This document shows positions 32,492-42,100 of a stretch of 64,000 bases of DNA, one piece after another. Origin of the DNA: CAYZJD01 sp964483455 (GTDB taxonomy: Bacteria > Acidobacteriota > Terriglobia > Bryobacterales > Bryobacteraceae); contig CAZACK010000002.1 in the NCBI GenBank assembly GCA_964483455.1, positions 39,622-103,621 on the forward strand, in the 5' to 3' direction. Position 1 is the first letter of the stretch, and each line of letters begins with the position of its first letter. Below the pieces are notes generated by a model. It did no database searches. It was not told the DNA's origin and was given only the letters and a program-made list of their open reading frames with translations. Position numbers and translations under genes: made by a program.

Positions 32492-33717
32492 TCTACGACG
32501 TCCTGATCGCCGGCGCCGGTCCGGCGGGCAGCGCTCTGGCGGCGATTCTCGCCGATCGCGGCTACTCGGTGCTGCTGGTGGACGCGGCCGCGTTCCCGCG
32601 TGACAAACTGTGCGGCGAATTCGTCGGTCCGGGGTGCCGCTCCATTCTAGACGAGCTAGGGGTGCTCGGGGAGGTGAAAGAGGCGGGACGCCCGGTGCGC
32701 GGGATGCAGGTCGTCTCGATGTCCGGCGCGGCGCTTGCGGCGCGCTATCCCGGGATGGAGGCTGGATTCGCGGTTCGGCGGTCGGTGCTCGACCATCTTC
32801 TGCTTCGAAACGCGCTAAGCAAGGGAATCGAATTCCACGAAGGATTCCGGGTCGAGAATCTCCTCTTGGAGGATGGCGTGGTACGCGGGGTCCGGGGAAG
32901 ATCTCGCGGCGAGGATGCGCCAAACGAGTTTCGGGCCCGCCTCACGGTGGGGTCGGATGGACGCAACTCCGTCGTGAGCCGCCGTCTCGGGTTGTTACGG
33001 CGCCACCGAAGGCACCGCCGGACGGCGCTGTGCGTCCATTACCGGGACGTCGAGCGGCCGGGCGATTGCGCCGAAGTGTTCCTCGGGTCAGACTGCTACG
33101 GGATTCTGAACCCGCTCCGTGACGGGACCGCAAACGTGTGCCTGGTGGTTGAGGAGAGGGAAGTGGCTCGGGAGTTGCGCTCGGGGCATGAGCGTTCGCA
33201 GCCTGAAACCGGCGCCGCCTGCTTCCGTTACTTCCTGGGTCAGCTTCCGCGGCTGGCGGAGCGGTTGGGAGATGCGAGCCCCATCGAAGCGGTTCGCGTG
33301 TTGGGTCCGCTGGCGCAGCGTGCCGTTCGCTGCTCCTGGTCCGGCGCGCTGGTTGTGGGTGACGCCGCCGGCTTCTACGATCCGTTTACCGGCGAAGGCG
33401 TGTACATGGCGCTGCGCGGCGCCCAACTCGCCGGCCTCGTCATCGGCCAGGCGCTCGCGGCCGGAGACGCATCCGCCGGATTCCTGGCCCGCTACGATGC
33501 GGCTCGCGGCGAACTGGACGCCCGCTACCGCTTGGAGGCGCTCGTTCAGCAGATCATTCTCCGGCCCCGGCTGGCGGACTTCACCGTCGCCAGGCTCGCC
33601 GGCGCGGGCCGGGCCGCCGGGTCGCTGATGGGCGTACTCGGGGGACTCCTCGCGCCGGGTCATTTGTGCACCCTTAGGTTCGTCGGCAGTTTCCTTTTCG
33701 GGGACCGGCCGGTATGA
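32488..33717 (+). CDS. FAD-dependent oxidoreductase (geranylgeranyl reductase/aromatic hydroxylase type)
   Basis: 409 residues from GTG 32488. Rossmann FAD motif LIAGAGPAGSALAAILADRG at the start, FPRDKLCGEFVGPG (typical of geranylgeranyl-reductase-like flavoproteins), TVGSDGRNS, and the FAD ribityl motif ALVVGDAAGFYDPFTGEG. No membrane anchor is visible. In similar three-gene clusters the flavoprotein hydroxylates the ring or reduces the alkyl product made by the type III PKS. The start overlaps the methyltransferase stop and its stop overlaps the receptor gene, so four genes form one translational unit. Confidence 0.85.
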   Translation: MIYDVLIAGAGPAGSALAAILADRGYSVLLVDAAAFPRDKLCGEFVGPGCRSILDELGVLGEVKEAGRPVRGMQVVSMSGAALAARYPGMEAGFAVRRSVLDHLLLRNALSKGIEFHEGFRVENLLLEDGVVRGVRGRSRGEDAPNEFRARLTVGSDGRNSVVSRRLGLLRRHRRHRRTALCVHYRDVERPGDCAEVFLGSDCYGILNPLRDGTANVCLVVEEREVARELRSGHERSQPETGAACFRYFLGQLPRLAERLGDASPIEAVRVLGPLAQRAVRCSWSGALVVGDAAGFYDPFTGEGVYMALRGAQLAGLVIGQALAAGDASAGFLARYDAARGELDARYRLEALVQQIILRPRLADFTVARLAGAGRAAGSLMGVLGGLLAPGHLCTLRFVGSFLFGDRPV

Positions 33718-35504
33718 TGCCGGTGCTGCTCCTGTTTCTGTGTGCTGCCGGCGTCGATTCGAACGAACCGCCGCGCACGCAGCGCGACACCATCGTTGTC
33801 ACCGGGACCTATGAGCCGGTGCCGCTCGAGGAAGCCGACCGGTCCGTCGGCGTCATCAACGTCTCGAGCCTTCAACTGCTGTCTAACAGCGTGGCTGATC
33901 ACCTGCGCCTGGACCCGTCGCTCGATCTGCGCCAGCGCGCGCCCAACGCCGTCCAGTCCGACCTGTCCATCCGCGGCGGCACGTTCGGCCAAACCCTCGT
34001 TCTTCTGGACGGCGTGCGACTCAATGACGCGCAGTCGGGCCATCACAACATGGATGTGCCCGTTCCGCTGGAATCGGTTTCACGGATTGAGGTGCTGCGC
34101 GGTTCGGGCTCCACGCTCTACGGCTCCGACGCGGTCGGCGGCGTTGTGCACATTATCACCGCCCGCCCGGAAACAAATGCGTTACGACTGCGTGCGGCGG
34201 CCGGCAGCTTCGGCATCAACCAGCAGAGCGCTTCATTGGCCCTTGTCGGAAAACGGGCCGATCAGCAATTCTTCTTCTCCCGCGACTTCTCGTCGGGCTT
34301 CCTGCCGAACCGCGACTATCGCAACCTCTCGCTCGCCTCGCACACTTACTTCAAGTCCTCCCTCGGCGCGACCGCCTTCCTCCTTTCCCACAACGACCGT
34401 CCCTTCGGCGCCGAAGGATTCTACGGCAACTTTCCCTCGTGGGAGCGAACGAAGACCTGGTTCGCCTCCGTGCACCAGGAACTCGGCGCGAAGACCGAGG
34501 CTTCCTTTGCCTTCCGCCGCCACACCGACTTGTTCGTGCTCTATCGCGACCGCCCGGAGGTGTTCACGAACCGTCATGCCGTCGAGGGATTTCAGGCGAC
34601 CGTGCGCCGCCGCGACGAGTTGACGCCGAATGGCCGTGTTCACTACGGGGCGGAAGGTCACCGCGACTCGATCGAAAGCACCAATCTTGGGACGCACGCG
34701 CGGGGCCGCGGGGCGGGGTACGCCGCCATCGATTTCCGCGCGTTGCGCCGATACTCGCTTACCGCCGGGGCTCGCGAAGAGCTGTACGGCTCGGGGAACA
34801 GCCAGTTCAGCCCGTCGGCGAGCCTCGGCGCCTGGCTCTCCGATCGCCTCAAGCTGCGCGCCTCGGTGAGCCGCGCATTCCGGCTGCCCACGTTCACCGA
34901 CCTGTATTACCACGATCCGGCGAATCGTGGGTCGCCGGACCTGCGGCCGGAGCGCGCCTGGAGCTACGAGGCGGGCGCCGGATGGCGAGCCGGCCGGCGC
35001 CTGTCCGCCGACGTAAGTATCTTTCATCGTCGCGAGACGGATGGCCTCGACTACGTGCGCCGCGCGCCCGGCGACATCTGGCGGGCGGCCAACATCCAGC
35101 GGCTGCGGTTCACCGGGGTCGAGGCGTCAGCCGGCATCGAGGCCGGCGGCTCGCAGCGGATCGATGTCCGGTACACGGGCCTGCGAGGCGCCCGCGCGGC
35201 CCTGGAGGGCCTCGCCTCGCGCTACGTCTTCAACTACCCGTCGCACGCCGCTGTCGCCGCATGGCAGGGAAGGCTCGGCAGGGAGGTCGTCGGGCGGGCG
35301 CGGCTCGGCGTCACACAGCGGCGCGCCCGCGCTCCTTATGCTGTTCTCGACGTTTTCGCGGCTCGCGGCCGGGGCCGCCTGCGCCCGTTTCTCCAGTTCA
35401 CCAACCTGTCCGGCACGAGCTACGAGGAGATCCTCGGCGTCCGCATGCCGGGTCGCGCCATCGTCGGCGGCCTGGAGCTGACCGTAGTCGGCCTGCCTCG
35501 GTGA
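33714..35504 (+). CDS. TonB-dependent receptor coupled to the PKS operon
   Basis: 596 residues, BtuB-size. Signal peptide MMPVLLLFLCAAGVDS, TonB box DTIVVTG at about 23-29, plug domain with LSIRGGTFGQTLVLLDGVRL and SRIEVLRGSGSTLYGSDAVG, and a 22-strand-type barrel with FRLPTFTDLYYHDPANRG and a final ELTVVGLPR. The start (ATG 33714) overlaps the stop of the flavoprotein. Receptors of this kind pull siderophores, cobalamin, sugars or other small ligands across the outer membrane using TonB energy. Its coupling to a type III PKS is unusual and suggests the product, or a metal complex of it, is imported or sensed. Confidence 0.85.
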   Translation: MMPVLLLFLCAAGVDSNEPPRTQRDTIVVTGTYEPVPLEEADRSVGVINVSSLQLLSNSVADHLRLDPSLDLRQRAPNAVQSDLSIRGGTFGQTLVLLDGVRLNDAQSGHHNMDVPVPLESVSRIEVLRGSGSTLYGSDAVGGVVHIITARPETNALRLRAAAGSFGINQQSASLALVGKRADQQFFFSRDFSSGFLPNRDYRNLSLASHTYFKSSLGATAFLLSHNDRPFGAEGFYGNFPSWERTKTWFASVHQELGAKTEASFAFRRHTDLFVLYRDRPEVFTNRHAVEGFQATVRRRDELTPNGRVHYGAEGHRDSIESTNLGTHARGRGAGYAAIDFRALRRYSLTAGAREELYGSGNSQFSPSASLGAWLSDRLKLRASVSRAFRLPTFTDLYYHDPANRGSPDLRPERAWSYEAGAGWRAGRRLSADVSIFHRRETDGLDYVRRAPGDIWRAANIQRLRFTGVEASAGIEAGGSQRIDVRYTGLRGARAALEGLASRYVFNYPSHAAVAAWQGRLGREVVGRARLGVTQRRARAPYAVLDVFAARGRGRLRPFLQFTNLSGTSYEEILGVRMPGRAIVGGLELTVVGLPR

Positions 35505-35569
35505 GCCATGCAGGAATCTCCACCTCGCTGCGATCGGGCGTCCCGCCACGAGCCGTCAGCGGAGTAGCT

Positions 35570-35600
35570 CCTGGGTTACACTGAGAGTAGCTCACCCAGG
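35570..35600. promoter_or_regulatory. Short inverted repeat before a lipoprotein-size TPR gene
   Basis: CCTGGGT (35570-35576) and ACCCAGG (35594-35600) with a 17-nt loop that holds a repeated AGTAGCTC. It lies 9 bp before the next start codon, so it could affect translation. Weak evidence. Confidence 0.25.
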
Positions 35601-35609
35601 CAGGTCCGG

Positions 35610-37085
35610 TTGATTCGCATTCTCCTCGCGGCGGCTCTGCTGGCCCCCATCGCGGGCGCAGCCGAGCCAGGACAGCTCGACGCGAGCCCCTCTCTGTTCA
35701 GCGTGCTGGCCGCGATCAATGCGGCCGGCTACGACGCGGAGATCGACTCGCCGTCGAACCATCCGTTCCGGGAAGTGGTTCGCCGCGAGCTGGCGGCCAG
35801 AGACGTTCCTTGCCGCCAGGAACTTAAGCAGTTCTTCGCGGAACACCGCCAGAAGGACTGGACGGCGGAGCTGAGCCAGTACGTCTCGTTTGCCCTTTCG
35901 GTGGACGGTCCGCCGGATTTCGGCTACCGGTTCATGCAGAACGAGATCCCGCCGGATGTGCTGCCGCTCGAAGGACTGGCGCCGCTGATGAAGCGCTTCC
36001 ACCAGGAGGCCGGCGTCGACGACCTATGGCGGCGGGCGCAGCCCGAGTTCGACAAGGTGATTGCCGCCTACCACGCGCCGGTCACGCAAGCGGTGACGGA
36101 AGCAAACGCCTATCTGCGCCACGCGACGGGCTACCTTGGGAGGCGCTTCCAGGTCTACGTCGATCTGCTCGGCGCGCCGAACCAGATTCAGATCCGCAGC
36201 TACAAGGACGACTATTTCATCGTGCTGACGCCGTCGCCGGAGCCGCATGTGGACGACGTGCGCCACGCCTATCTGCACTACATTCTCGACGCGCTGGCGG
36301 TGAAGTTCGCCTCGGCGCTGGAGATGAAGAAGGCGCTGATCGACTTCGCGCAGGCGGCGCCGGCGCTGGAGGACTACTACAAGTCGGACTTTCTGCTGCT
36401 GGCCACCGAGTCGCTGATCAAGGCCGTGGAGAGCCGCCTGTTGCGGGGGTCCGCCGGAAAGAAGCAGGCGCTGGTGGAGCAGGCTCTGCGTGAAGGATTC
36501 ATCCTGACGCCGTTCTTCGCCGAGCATCTGCCGGTGTACGAGAAACAGGAAGTCGCCATGCGCCTCTACTATCCCGACATGATCGCGGCCATCGATCTGG
36601 ATCGGGAGGACAAGCGGCTGGAGACGGTGGAGTTCACGAACGAGCGCGTGGTCAGGAAGGCGAAGGTGGTTCCGGCGGAGCGCAAGGTGGAGCCGGCCGG
36701 GCCTTACAAGACGGCCGAGGAGGCCGAGCGCCTGTACGCCTCCCGTGAACTGGACAAGGCGAAGGAGACCTACCTGCGCCTCCTGAAGGAAACCGAGGAT
36801 CGGCCGTTGCAGGCGAAAGGGTACTACGGGCTGGCGCGGATCGCGGCCCTTCAAAACGACCCGGAGACGGCGGAGAAGCTCTTCGAAAGGACGCTGGAGT
36901 CCTCGCCGGACCCGGCGACGAAGGCGTGGTCGCTGGTTTATCTCGGCAGGCTCGCGGACCTGGCGGGGGACCGGGAGGCGGCGGCCCAGCGCTACCGCGC
37001 GGCCCTCGAGGTGGACGGCGGCAGCGATGGCGCCCGCAAAGCGGCGGAGAAGGGGATCGCGGAAGCCTTCGGCAAACCGAAGTAA
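35610..37085 (+). CDS. Secreted TPR-containing protein
   Basis: 491 residues from TTG 35610, with a signal peptide (MIRILLAAALLAPIAGAA). Residues about 20-360 are a large domain of alternating helices and strands (Gln/Asp-rich, with a YLHYILDALAVKFASALEM helix near 220) that I do not recognise. The C-terminal 120 residues hold two or three tetratricopeptide repeats, e.g. AEEAERLYASRELDKAKETY and GYYGLARIAALQNDPETAEK. TPR ends usually bind protein partners. The next gene is another TPR protein 48 bp away, so the two may work together in the envelope. Confidence 0.7.
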   Translation: MIRILLAAALLAPIAGAAEPGQLDASPSLFSVLAAINAAGYDAEIDSPSNHPFREVVRRELAARDVPCRQELKQFFAEHRQKDWTAELSQYVSFALSVDGPPDFGYRFMQNEIPPDVLPLEGLAPLMKRFHQEAGVDDLWRRAQPEFDKVIAAYHAPVTQAVTEANAYLRHATGYLGRRFQVYVDLLGAPNQIQIRSYKDDYFIVLTPSPEPHVDDVRHAYLHYILDALAVKFASALEMKKALIDFAQAAPALEDYYKSDFLLLATESLIKAVESRLLRGSAGKKQALVEQALREGFILTPFFAEHLPVYEKQEVAMRLYYPDMIAAIDLDREDKRLETVEFTNERVVRKAKVVPAERKVEPAGPYKTAEEAERLYASRELDKAKETYLRLLKETEDRPLQAKGYYGLARIAALQNDPETAEKLFERTLESSPDPATKAWSLVYLGRLADLAGDREAAAQRYRAALEVDGGSDGARKAAEKGIAEAFGKPK

Positions 37086-37133
37086 GATGGATTCTGCTGC
37101 AACGAAATACTAACCATGGCAAAGGAGTTTGTG

Positions 37134-37919
37134 ATGAAGAGGAAAATAACGGCCGGGGCGGTTGTTGCCGCCTTTTGCGTGGCCGCCCTGCTGCCGGCCC
37201 AGAAGCAGCCGCAGCCCAAGTCGAAGGCCGAGTACGACGCGCTGATGGCGATGGTCCAGGCGGCCGACGCCGACACGCGGATCAAGGCGGCAGAGGAGCT
37301 GGTGACCAAGTTCGCGGACACCGAGTTCAAGTCGCTGGCGCTTTATTACATCGCCGAATCGTTTCAGATGAAGGGCGACCACGATAAGACGATCCTGTAC
37401 GCGGAGAGGACCCTCGAGGCGGATCCCAACCACTACCAGGCGATGCTGCTGCTATCGAATATCCTGGCCCAGCGCACCCGGGAATTCGACCTCGACAAGG
37501 AGGAGAAGTTGGCGGCGGCGGAGAAACACGCTAAAAAGGCGATGGAGCTGATCCCGGCAGCGCCCAAGCCAAACCCGAATCTCCCTGACGAGCAGTGGGA
37601 AGCGGAGAAGAAGTTCAACACCGCCCAGGCCCTGCAATCGATGGGCATGATCGCGATGGCGCGCAAGAACTTCGATAGCGCGATCGATCTGCTGAAAAAG
37701 GCCGCCGACACGGCTCCGTCAGGCAAGGAGGGGTACCTGGTGAGACTGGGTGTGGCCTACCGCCAGGCCGGCAAGTACGACGAAGCGATTGCGACCCTGG
37801 ACCAGGTCATGAACATGGCCGACGCCAATCCGCAGTTCAAGCAGTTCGCCCAGGCCGAGAAGGCCCGGGCGACGCAGGCCAAGAGCGCCGCCAAACCGGC
37901 CGAGGCGAAGAAGGAATAG
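37134..37919 (+). CDS. Secreted TPR protein
   Basis: 261 residues. ATG 37134 has AAAGGAG six bases upstream; this choice gives a signal peptide ending in AALLPAQK. The mature chain is a row of tetratricopeptide-like repeats: SLALYYIAESFQMKGDHDKT, HYQAMLLLSNILAQRTREFD, LQSMGMIAMARKNFDSAIDL and YLVRLGVAYRQAGKYDEAIA. It ends in a Lys/Ala-rich tail. Probably a periplasmic scaffold. The gene stands directly before rnc with an 18-bp gap. Confidence 0.78.
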   Translation: MKRKITAGAVVAAFCVAALLPAQKQPQPKSKAEYDALMAMVQAADADTRIKAAEELVTKFADTEFKSLALYYIAESFQMKGDHDKTILYAERTLEADPNHYQAMLLLSNILAQRTREFDLDKEEKLAAAEKHAKKAMELIPAAPKPNPNLPDEQWEAEKKFNTAQALQSMGMIAMARKNFDSAIDLLKKAADTAPSGKEGYLVRLGVAYRQAGKYDEAIATLDQVMNMADANPQFKQFAQAEKARATQAKSAAKPAEAKKE

Positions 37920-37936
37920 CCGCTGGTTTTTCCCTC

Positions 37937-38686
37937 ATGAGCGAGGAACCGGAGGTCTTGGAGAAGAAGCTAGGGTATTCGTTTCGGAACCGGGATCTCC
38001 TGCTCCGGGCCTTGACCCACCGCTCACACGCCTTTGAGAAAGCCGCACCGGGAGAAACGGGCGCGGAGGATAACGAACAGCTCGAATTCCTCGGAGACGC
38101 GATTCTCGGCTTCCTGGTGAGCGAAGCGCTGGTGGCGCGCTACCGCGGCCTGCCTGAAGGCCGGCTGTCGAAGCTGAAGGCGCACCTGGTGAGCGCGACG
38201 CATCTGCACGAGGTGGCCCAGAGGCTGGAGGTCGGCAGGCACCTGTTGTTGGGCAAGGGCGAGGAATTGAGCGGCGGCCGCGACAAGAAGGCGCTCCTGG
38301 GGGACGCCCTCGAGGCCCTGATCGCGGCCATCTTCCTGGACGGCTCGATGGACGCGGCGCGCGGCTTCGTAATGGAGCACGTGATAGCCGACTTCAGCGG
38401 GCTACCGGGCGGAGACCAACCGCCGCTCACGGACTTCAAGAGCGCGCTCCAGGAAGCGGCGCAAGCGCGCGGCATGCCACAGCCCCGCTACACGATCGTC
38501 AAGCAGCGCGGGCCGGAGCACGCCAAGCTCTTCACGGTTGAGGTCCGAGTCGGCGCGGACTGGATCGGGCGGGCCGAGGATTTCTCGAAAAAGGGCGCCG
38601 GGCAGAAAGCAGCCCGGGTGCTGTTCGAGAAGATGATGGGCGGAGAGCAGGCCGAGGTCGAGACGAGTCTCGACCCGGCAGGCTGA
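37937..38686 (+). CDS. rnc: Ribonuclease III
   Basis: 249 residues. The nuclease signature NEQLEFLGDAILGFLVSEAL (about 46-65) includes the catalytic Glu and Asp, followed by LLGDALEALIAAIFLDG with the second acidic set, and a double-stranded-RNA-binding domain from about 160 (DFKSALQEAAQARG, then GAGQKAARVLFEKM). RNase III cuts double-stranded RNA in rRNA maturation and in antisense regulation. It follows the TPR gene closely; the typical partner genes (lepB, era) are not here. Confidence 0.93.
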   Translation: MSEEPEVLEKKLGYSFRNRDLLLRALTHRSHAFEKAAPGETGAEDNEQLEFLGDAILGFLVSEALVARYRGLPEGRLSKLKAHLVSATHLHEVAQRLEVGRHLLLGKGEELSGGRDKKALLGDALEALIAAIFLDGSMDAARGFVMEHVIADFSGLPGGDQPPLTDFKSALQEAAQARGMPQPRYTIVKQRGPEHAKLFTVEVRVGADWIGRAEDFSKKGAGQKAARVLFEKMMGGEQAEVETSLDPAG

Positions 38687-38700
38687 ACCCGCGCCACGCC

Positions 38701-39093
38701 TTACTTCAACAGCTCGACAATCGCGGCCAGTTCGTTCCGGATTTCCTGAAGGGCCGGGGAAGGGGAAGGGAAAAGCGCGGCCTGTTTGGCCTTCGTCGGC
38801 GCCTGGCGCCCCGCGGCGCGGCGCCGCGATTTGAGGTGGTTGCGCGCGCCTTCGATGGTGAAGCGTTGTTCGTAGAGCAGCCGCTTCACTTCCAGCAGAA
38901 GCTCGACATCTTTGCGGCGGTACAGCCGGTGCCCCCGGTTCGAGCTTTTCAGCGGAGCCAGCGCCGGGAATTCCGTTTCCCAGTAGCGGAGAACGTACTG
39001 CGGCACGCCGACAAGCCGGCTGACCTCGCTGATCTTGAAGTACAGCTTGTCGGGAATGTCAGGCGGCTTGTTGTCGAGCGCCGGTTCGGCCAT
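38701..39093 (-). CDS. MerR-family transcriptional regulator
   Basis: 130 residues; ATG 39093, with GTG 39099 as alternative. The winged-helix starts at LYFKISEVSRLVGVPQYVLRYWE, followed by SNRGHRLYRRKDVELLLEVK, the usual MerR DNA-binding region. The C-terminal half is short, basic and helical (EIRNELAAIVELLK), without the metal-binding Cys of MerR/CueR types. This matches the compact MerR-like proteins that replace or sit beside integration-host-factor genes. It reads towards rnc; the stop codons are 14 bp apart, so they are convergent. Confidence 0.82.
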   Translation of the reverse strand: MAEPALDNKPPDIPDKLYFKISEVSRLVGVPQYVLRYWETEFPALAPLKSSNRGHRLYRRKDVELLLEVKRLLYEQRFTIEGARNHLKSRRRAAGRQAPTKAKQAALFPSPSPALQEIRNELAAIVELLK

Positions 39094-39112
39094 CGTCACC
39101 GTACATGAATGA

Positions 39113-39136
39113 AGCCGCTCGCTGGCGCCAGCGGCT
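39113..39136. promoter_or_regulatory. GC-rich hairpin upstream of the MerR gene
   Basis: AGCCGCT (39113-39119) pairs with AGCGGCT (39130-39136), and the middle GCTGGCGCCAGC (39121-39132) is itself a perfect palindrome. It lies between the MerR gene and the end of the efflux pump. No T-run follows on either strand, so an operator is as likely as a terminator. Confidence 0.35.
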
Positions 39137-39184
39137 CAGTGCTATTGGTCATGGTAACGCAGTTGGGGACGTGTCCGGCTCGAC

Positions 39185-42100
39185 TCAGGCGGGCCGACGG
39201 CGCTTCTCGATCCACAGATAGAGGGCCGGCAGGACGGCCAGCGTCAGCACGGTCGACGTGACCAGCCCGCCAATAACCACCGTCGCCAGCGGCCTCTGCA
39301 CTTCCGCTCCCGCGCCCTGGGAAACCGCCATGGGTAGGAAGCCCAGGCTCGCGACCAGAGCCGTCATCAACACCGGCCGCAGTCGCGTCATGGCGCCTTC
39401 CACGACTGCTGTCTCCACCGGCAACCCATTCCCGCGCAGTTGGCCGATGTAGGTGAGCAGCACAATGCCATTCAGAACGGCGACACCGAACAACGCGATG
39501 AAGCCCACGCCGGCGGAGATGCTGAACGGCATGCCGCGGCTCCACAGCGCCAGGATGCCGCCGGTGGCGGCCAGCGGGATGTTCAGGAAGATGAGCAGCG
39601 CCGGGCGGGCGGCGCCGAAGTTCAGATACAGCAGCACGAAGATCAGCAGCAGGGCGATCGGGATCGTGATCGCCAGCCTCCGGCTCGCGCTCTCGAGCTG
39701 CTCGAACTTGCCGCCCCAGTCCACCCAGTAACCGGGAGGAATGGCCACCTTCTTCTCGATCATTTCGCGCGCCTCGGCCACGAAACCCGCCAGGTCGCGG
39801 TCCCGCACGTTGACCTCGACGGTGATCCGCCGCTGCACGTTCTCCCGGCTGATCTGCGCCGGCCCTTCCTCCTCGGTGATGTCCGCCAACTGCGTGAGCG
39901 GGATGAAGTGGCCTTCGTTGTCGCCCACCTTCAGATTGCCGATCGCCTGGACGGTGGAGCGCTGGTCGGACAGGAAACGAACCTGTAGCGCGTAGCGGCG
40001 GTTGCCCTCCAGCACACGACCCACCACCTTGCCGCCGGTGGCCTCGACCGTGTTGAGCACGTCCGCGGCATCCAGGCTGTGGCGCGCGATCGCCTCGCGC
40101 CGGATGCGAATCCGCAAGTATGGCAGACCCGCCACCCGTTCCGCCCGAACGTCGCCGGCGCCGGGAACTCGCCGAATCGCCGCCGCGATTTGATCGGCCT
40201 TTTCTCGCAGGACCATCAGGTCGTCGCCATAGAGCTTGACGGCGATGTCGGAGCGGACCCCGGCCTCCATCAGTTCCTGCATCCGCATTTGGATGGGTTG
40301 CAGGAAGCTGTACGCGGCGCCGGGCGCTTCTTTCTCCAGGGCCGCTTTCATCGCGGCGATCAGCTCATTCTTGGTTCGCTTCACCGGCCACTGGGAGCGC
40401 GGCTTGAGGAACACGTAGACGTCGCTCTGGTCGATCGCCATCGGATCGACGGCCACTTCCGGCCGTCCGGTCCGGCTGACCACCTTGTCCACCTCGGGAA
40501 AGTGCCGCAGAACACTCTCGATGATCTCGTTGCCGTGGAGAGATTCACTTACGGAAATGCCCGGGACGCGATACATCATCACCAGGATCGACCCTTCGTC
40601 CAGGGTCGGAAGGAACTCGGCCCCCAGGAACGGTACCACGCTCAGCGACACGGCGAACACCAGCGCCGCCACGCCCGCCGTCAACAGCGGAAAGCGAAGC
40701 GCCCGAACCAGTACCGGGCGGTAGGCCGCGTTCAGCCGCCGCATCAGCCAGGAGGTCCTCTCGGTGGCGCTCTTGCGGAACGCGTAGTAGCCGAGTACCG
40801 GCATCAGCGCCAGCGCGATGATCAGCGAGGCCGCCAGAGCGAACAGAACGGTGAGAGCCATCGGGTGGAACATCTTCCCCTCGACGCCTCGCAGCGTGAG
40901 AACCGGCACGTAGACGAGACCGATGATCAGCACCCCGAAGAAGATGGGGCGGGCCACTTCCTTTGCCGCAGTCCGGACCGCTTCCAGCGCCGGCTCGCCC
41001 GGCTGCTGATGCCGCCGCCGTAGGATGTTCTCGATCATCACGACCGAGCCGTCCACGATCAGCCCGAAGTCGATCGCGCCAAGGCTCATCAGGTTGCCGG
41101 AGATGCCCGCGTAGACCATGCCGCCAAAGGCGGCGAGCATGGAGAGGGGGATCGCCAGGGACACGATGAGCCCTCCCTTGAAGCTCCCCAGCAGCAGTAG
41201 AAGAACGGCGATTACCAACAACCCGCCTTCGACCAGGTTCCGGCTCACTGTCCGGATCGTCCGGTTCACCAGCTCGGAACGGTCGTAAAGCGGCTCAATC
41301 CGGACGCCGGAAGGAAGGGACCGCTGCAATTCCGCCAGCTTCGCTTTCACCCGCTCGGTGACCGTACGGGAGTTCTCGCCAAGCAGCATCATCGCGACGC
41401 CGATGACGATTTCACCCTTCGCGTCCTGCGTCGCGAAGCCCTGCCGGACCATGGGAGCAAAGCGCACGTCGCCGAGATGCCGGATCAGGACCGGTGTCCC
41501 GGTGGGCGAGGCTCCGACCACGATATTTTCGATGTCGGAGAGGCCGTCGACCAGGCCCTCGCCGCGAATGAGCGACTGTTGCTCGGACCTCTCCAGGTAA
41601 GCGCCTCCGGCGTTCGCGTTGTTCCGCTCCAGCGCCTCGATCACCCTTCGCAGCGCAACCCGGTAGGCCATCAGCTTATCGCTGTCCACCTGGACTTCGT
41701 AGGTCTTCAACTCTCCGCCGTGCGAGTTCACCTCGACGATCCCCGGCACCGACCGCAGCTTGGGCGCGATGTCCCAGTCCAGGATGCTCCGCAGTTCCAT
41801 CAGCGAGCGGCCCGGACCGGTCACTTTGAATTGGTAGATCTCGCCCAGGCCGGTCGAGATGGGACCCATCTCGGGCGCGCCGGCGCCGGGCGGAATGGCC
41901 TCGCGGGCTTGGGGAAGCCGCTCCATCACCAGGCGGCGGCAGAGATACGGGTCCATATTCTCGCGAAAGTAGACCGCCACGTAGGAGAGCCCGTACTTGG
42001 AGACGGACTGGATCCGTTCCACTCCCGGCAAACCGCTCATGGCCGACTCGACCGGGAACGTCAGGTACTGCTCCGCCTCGACGGGGGACAGGCTGGGAGC

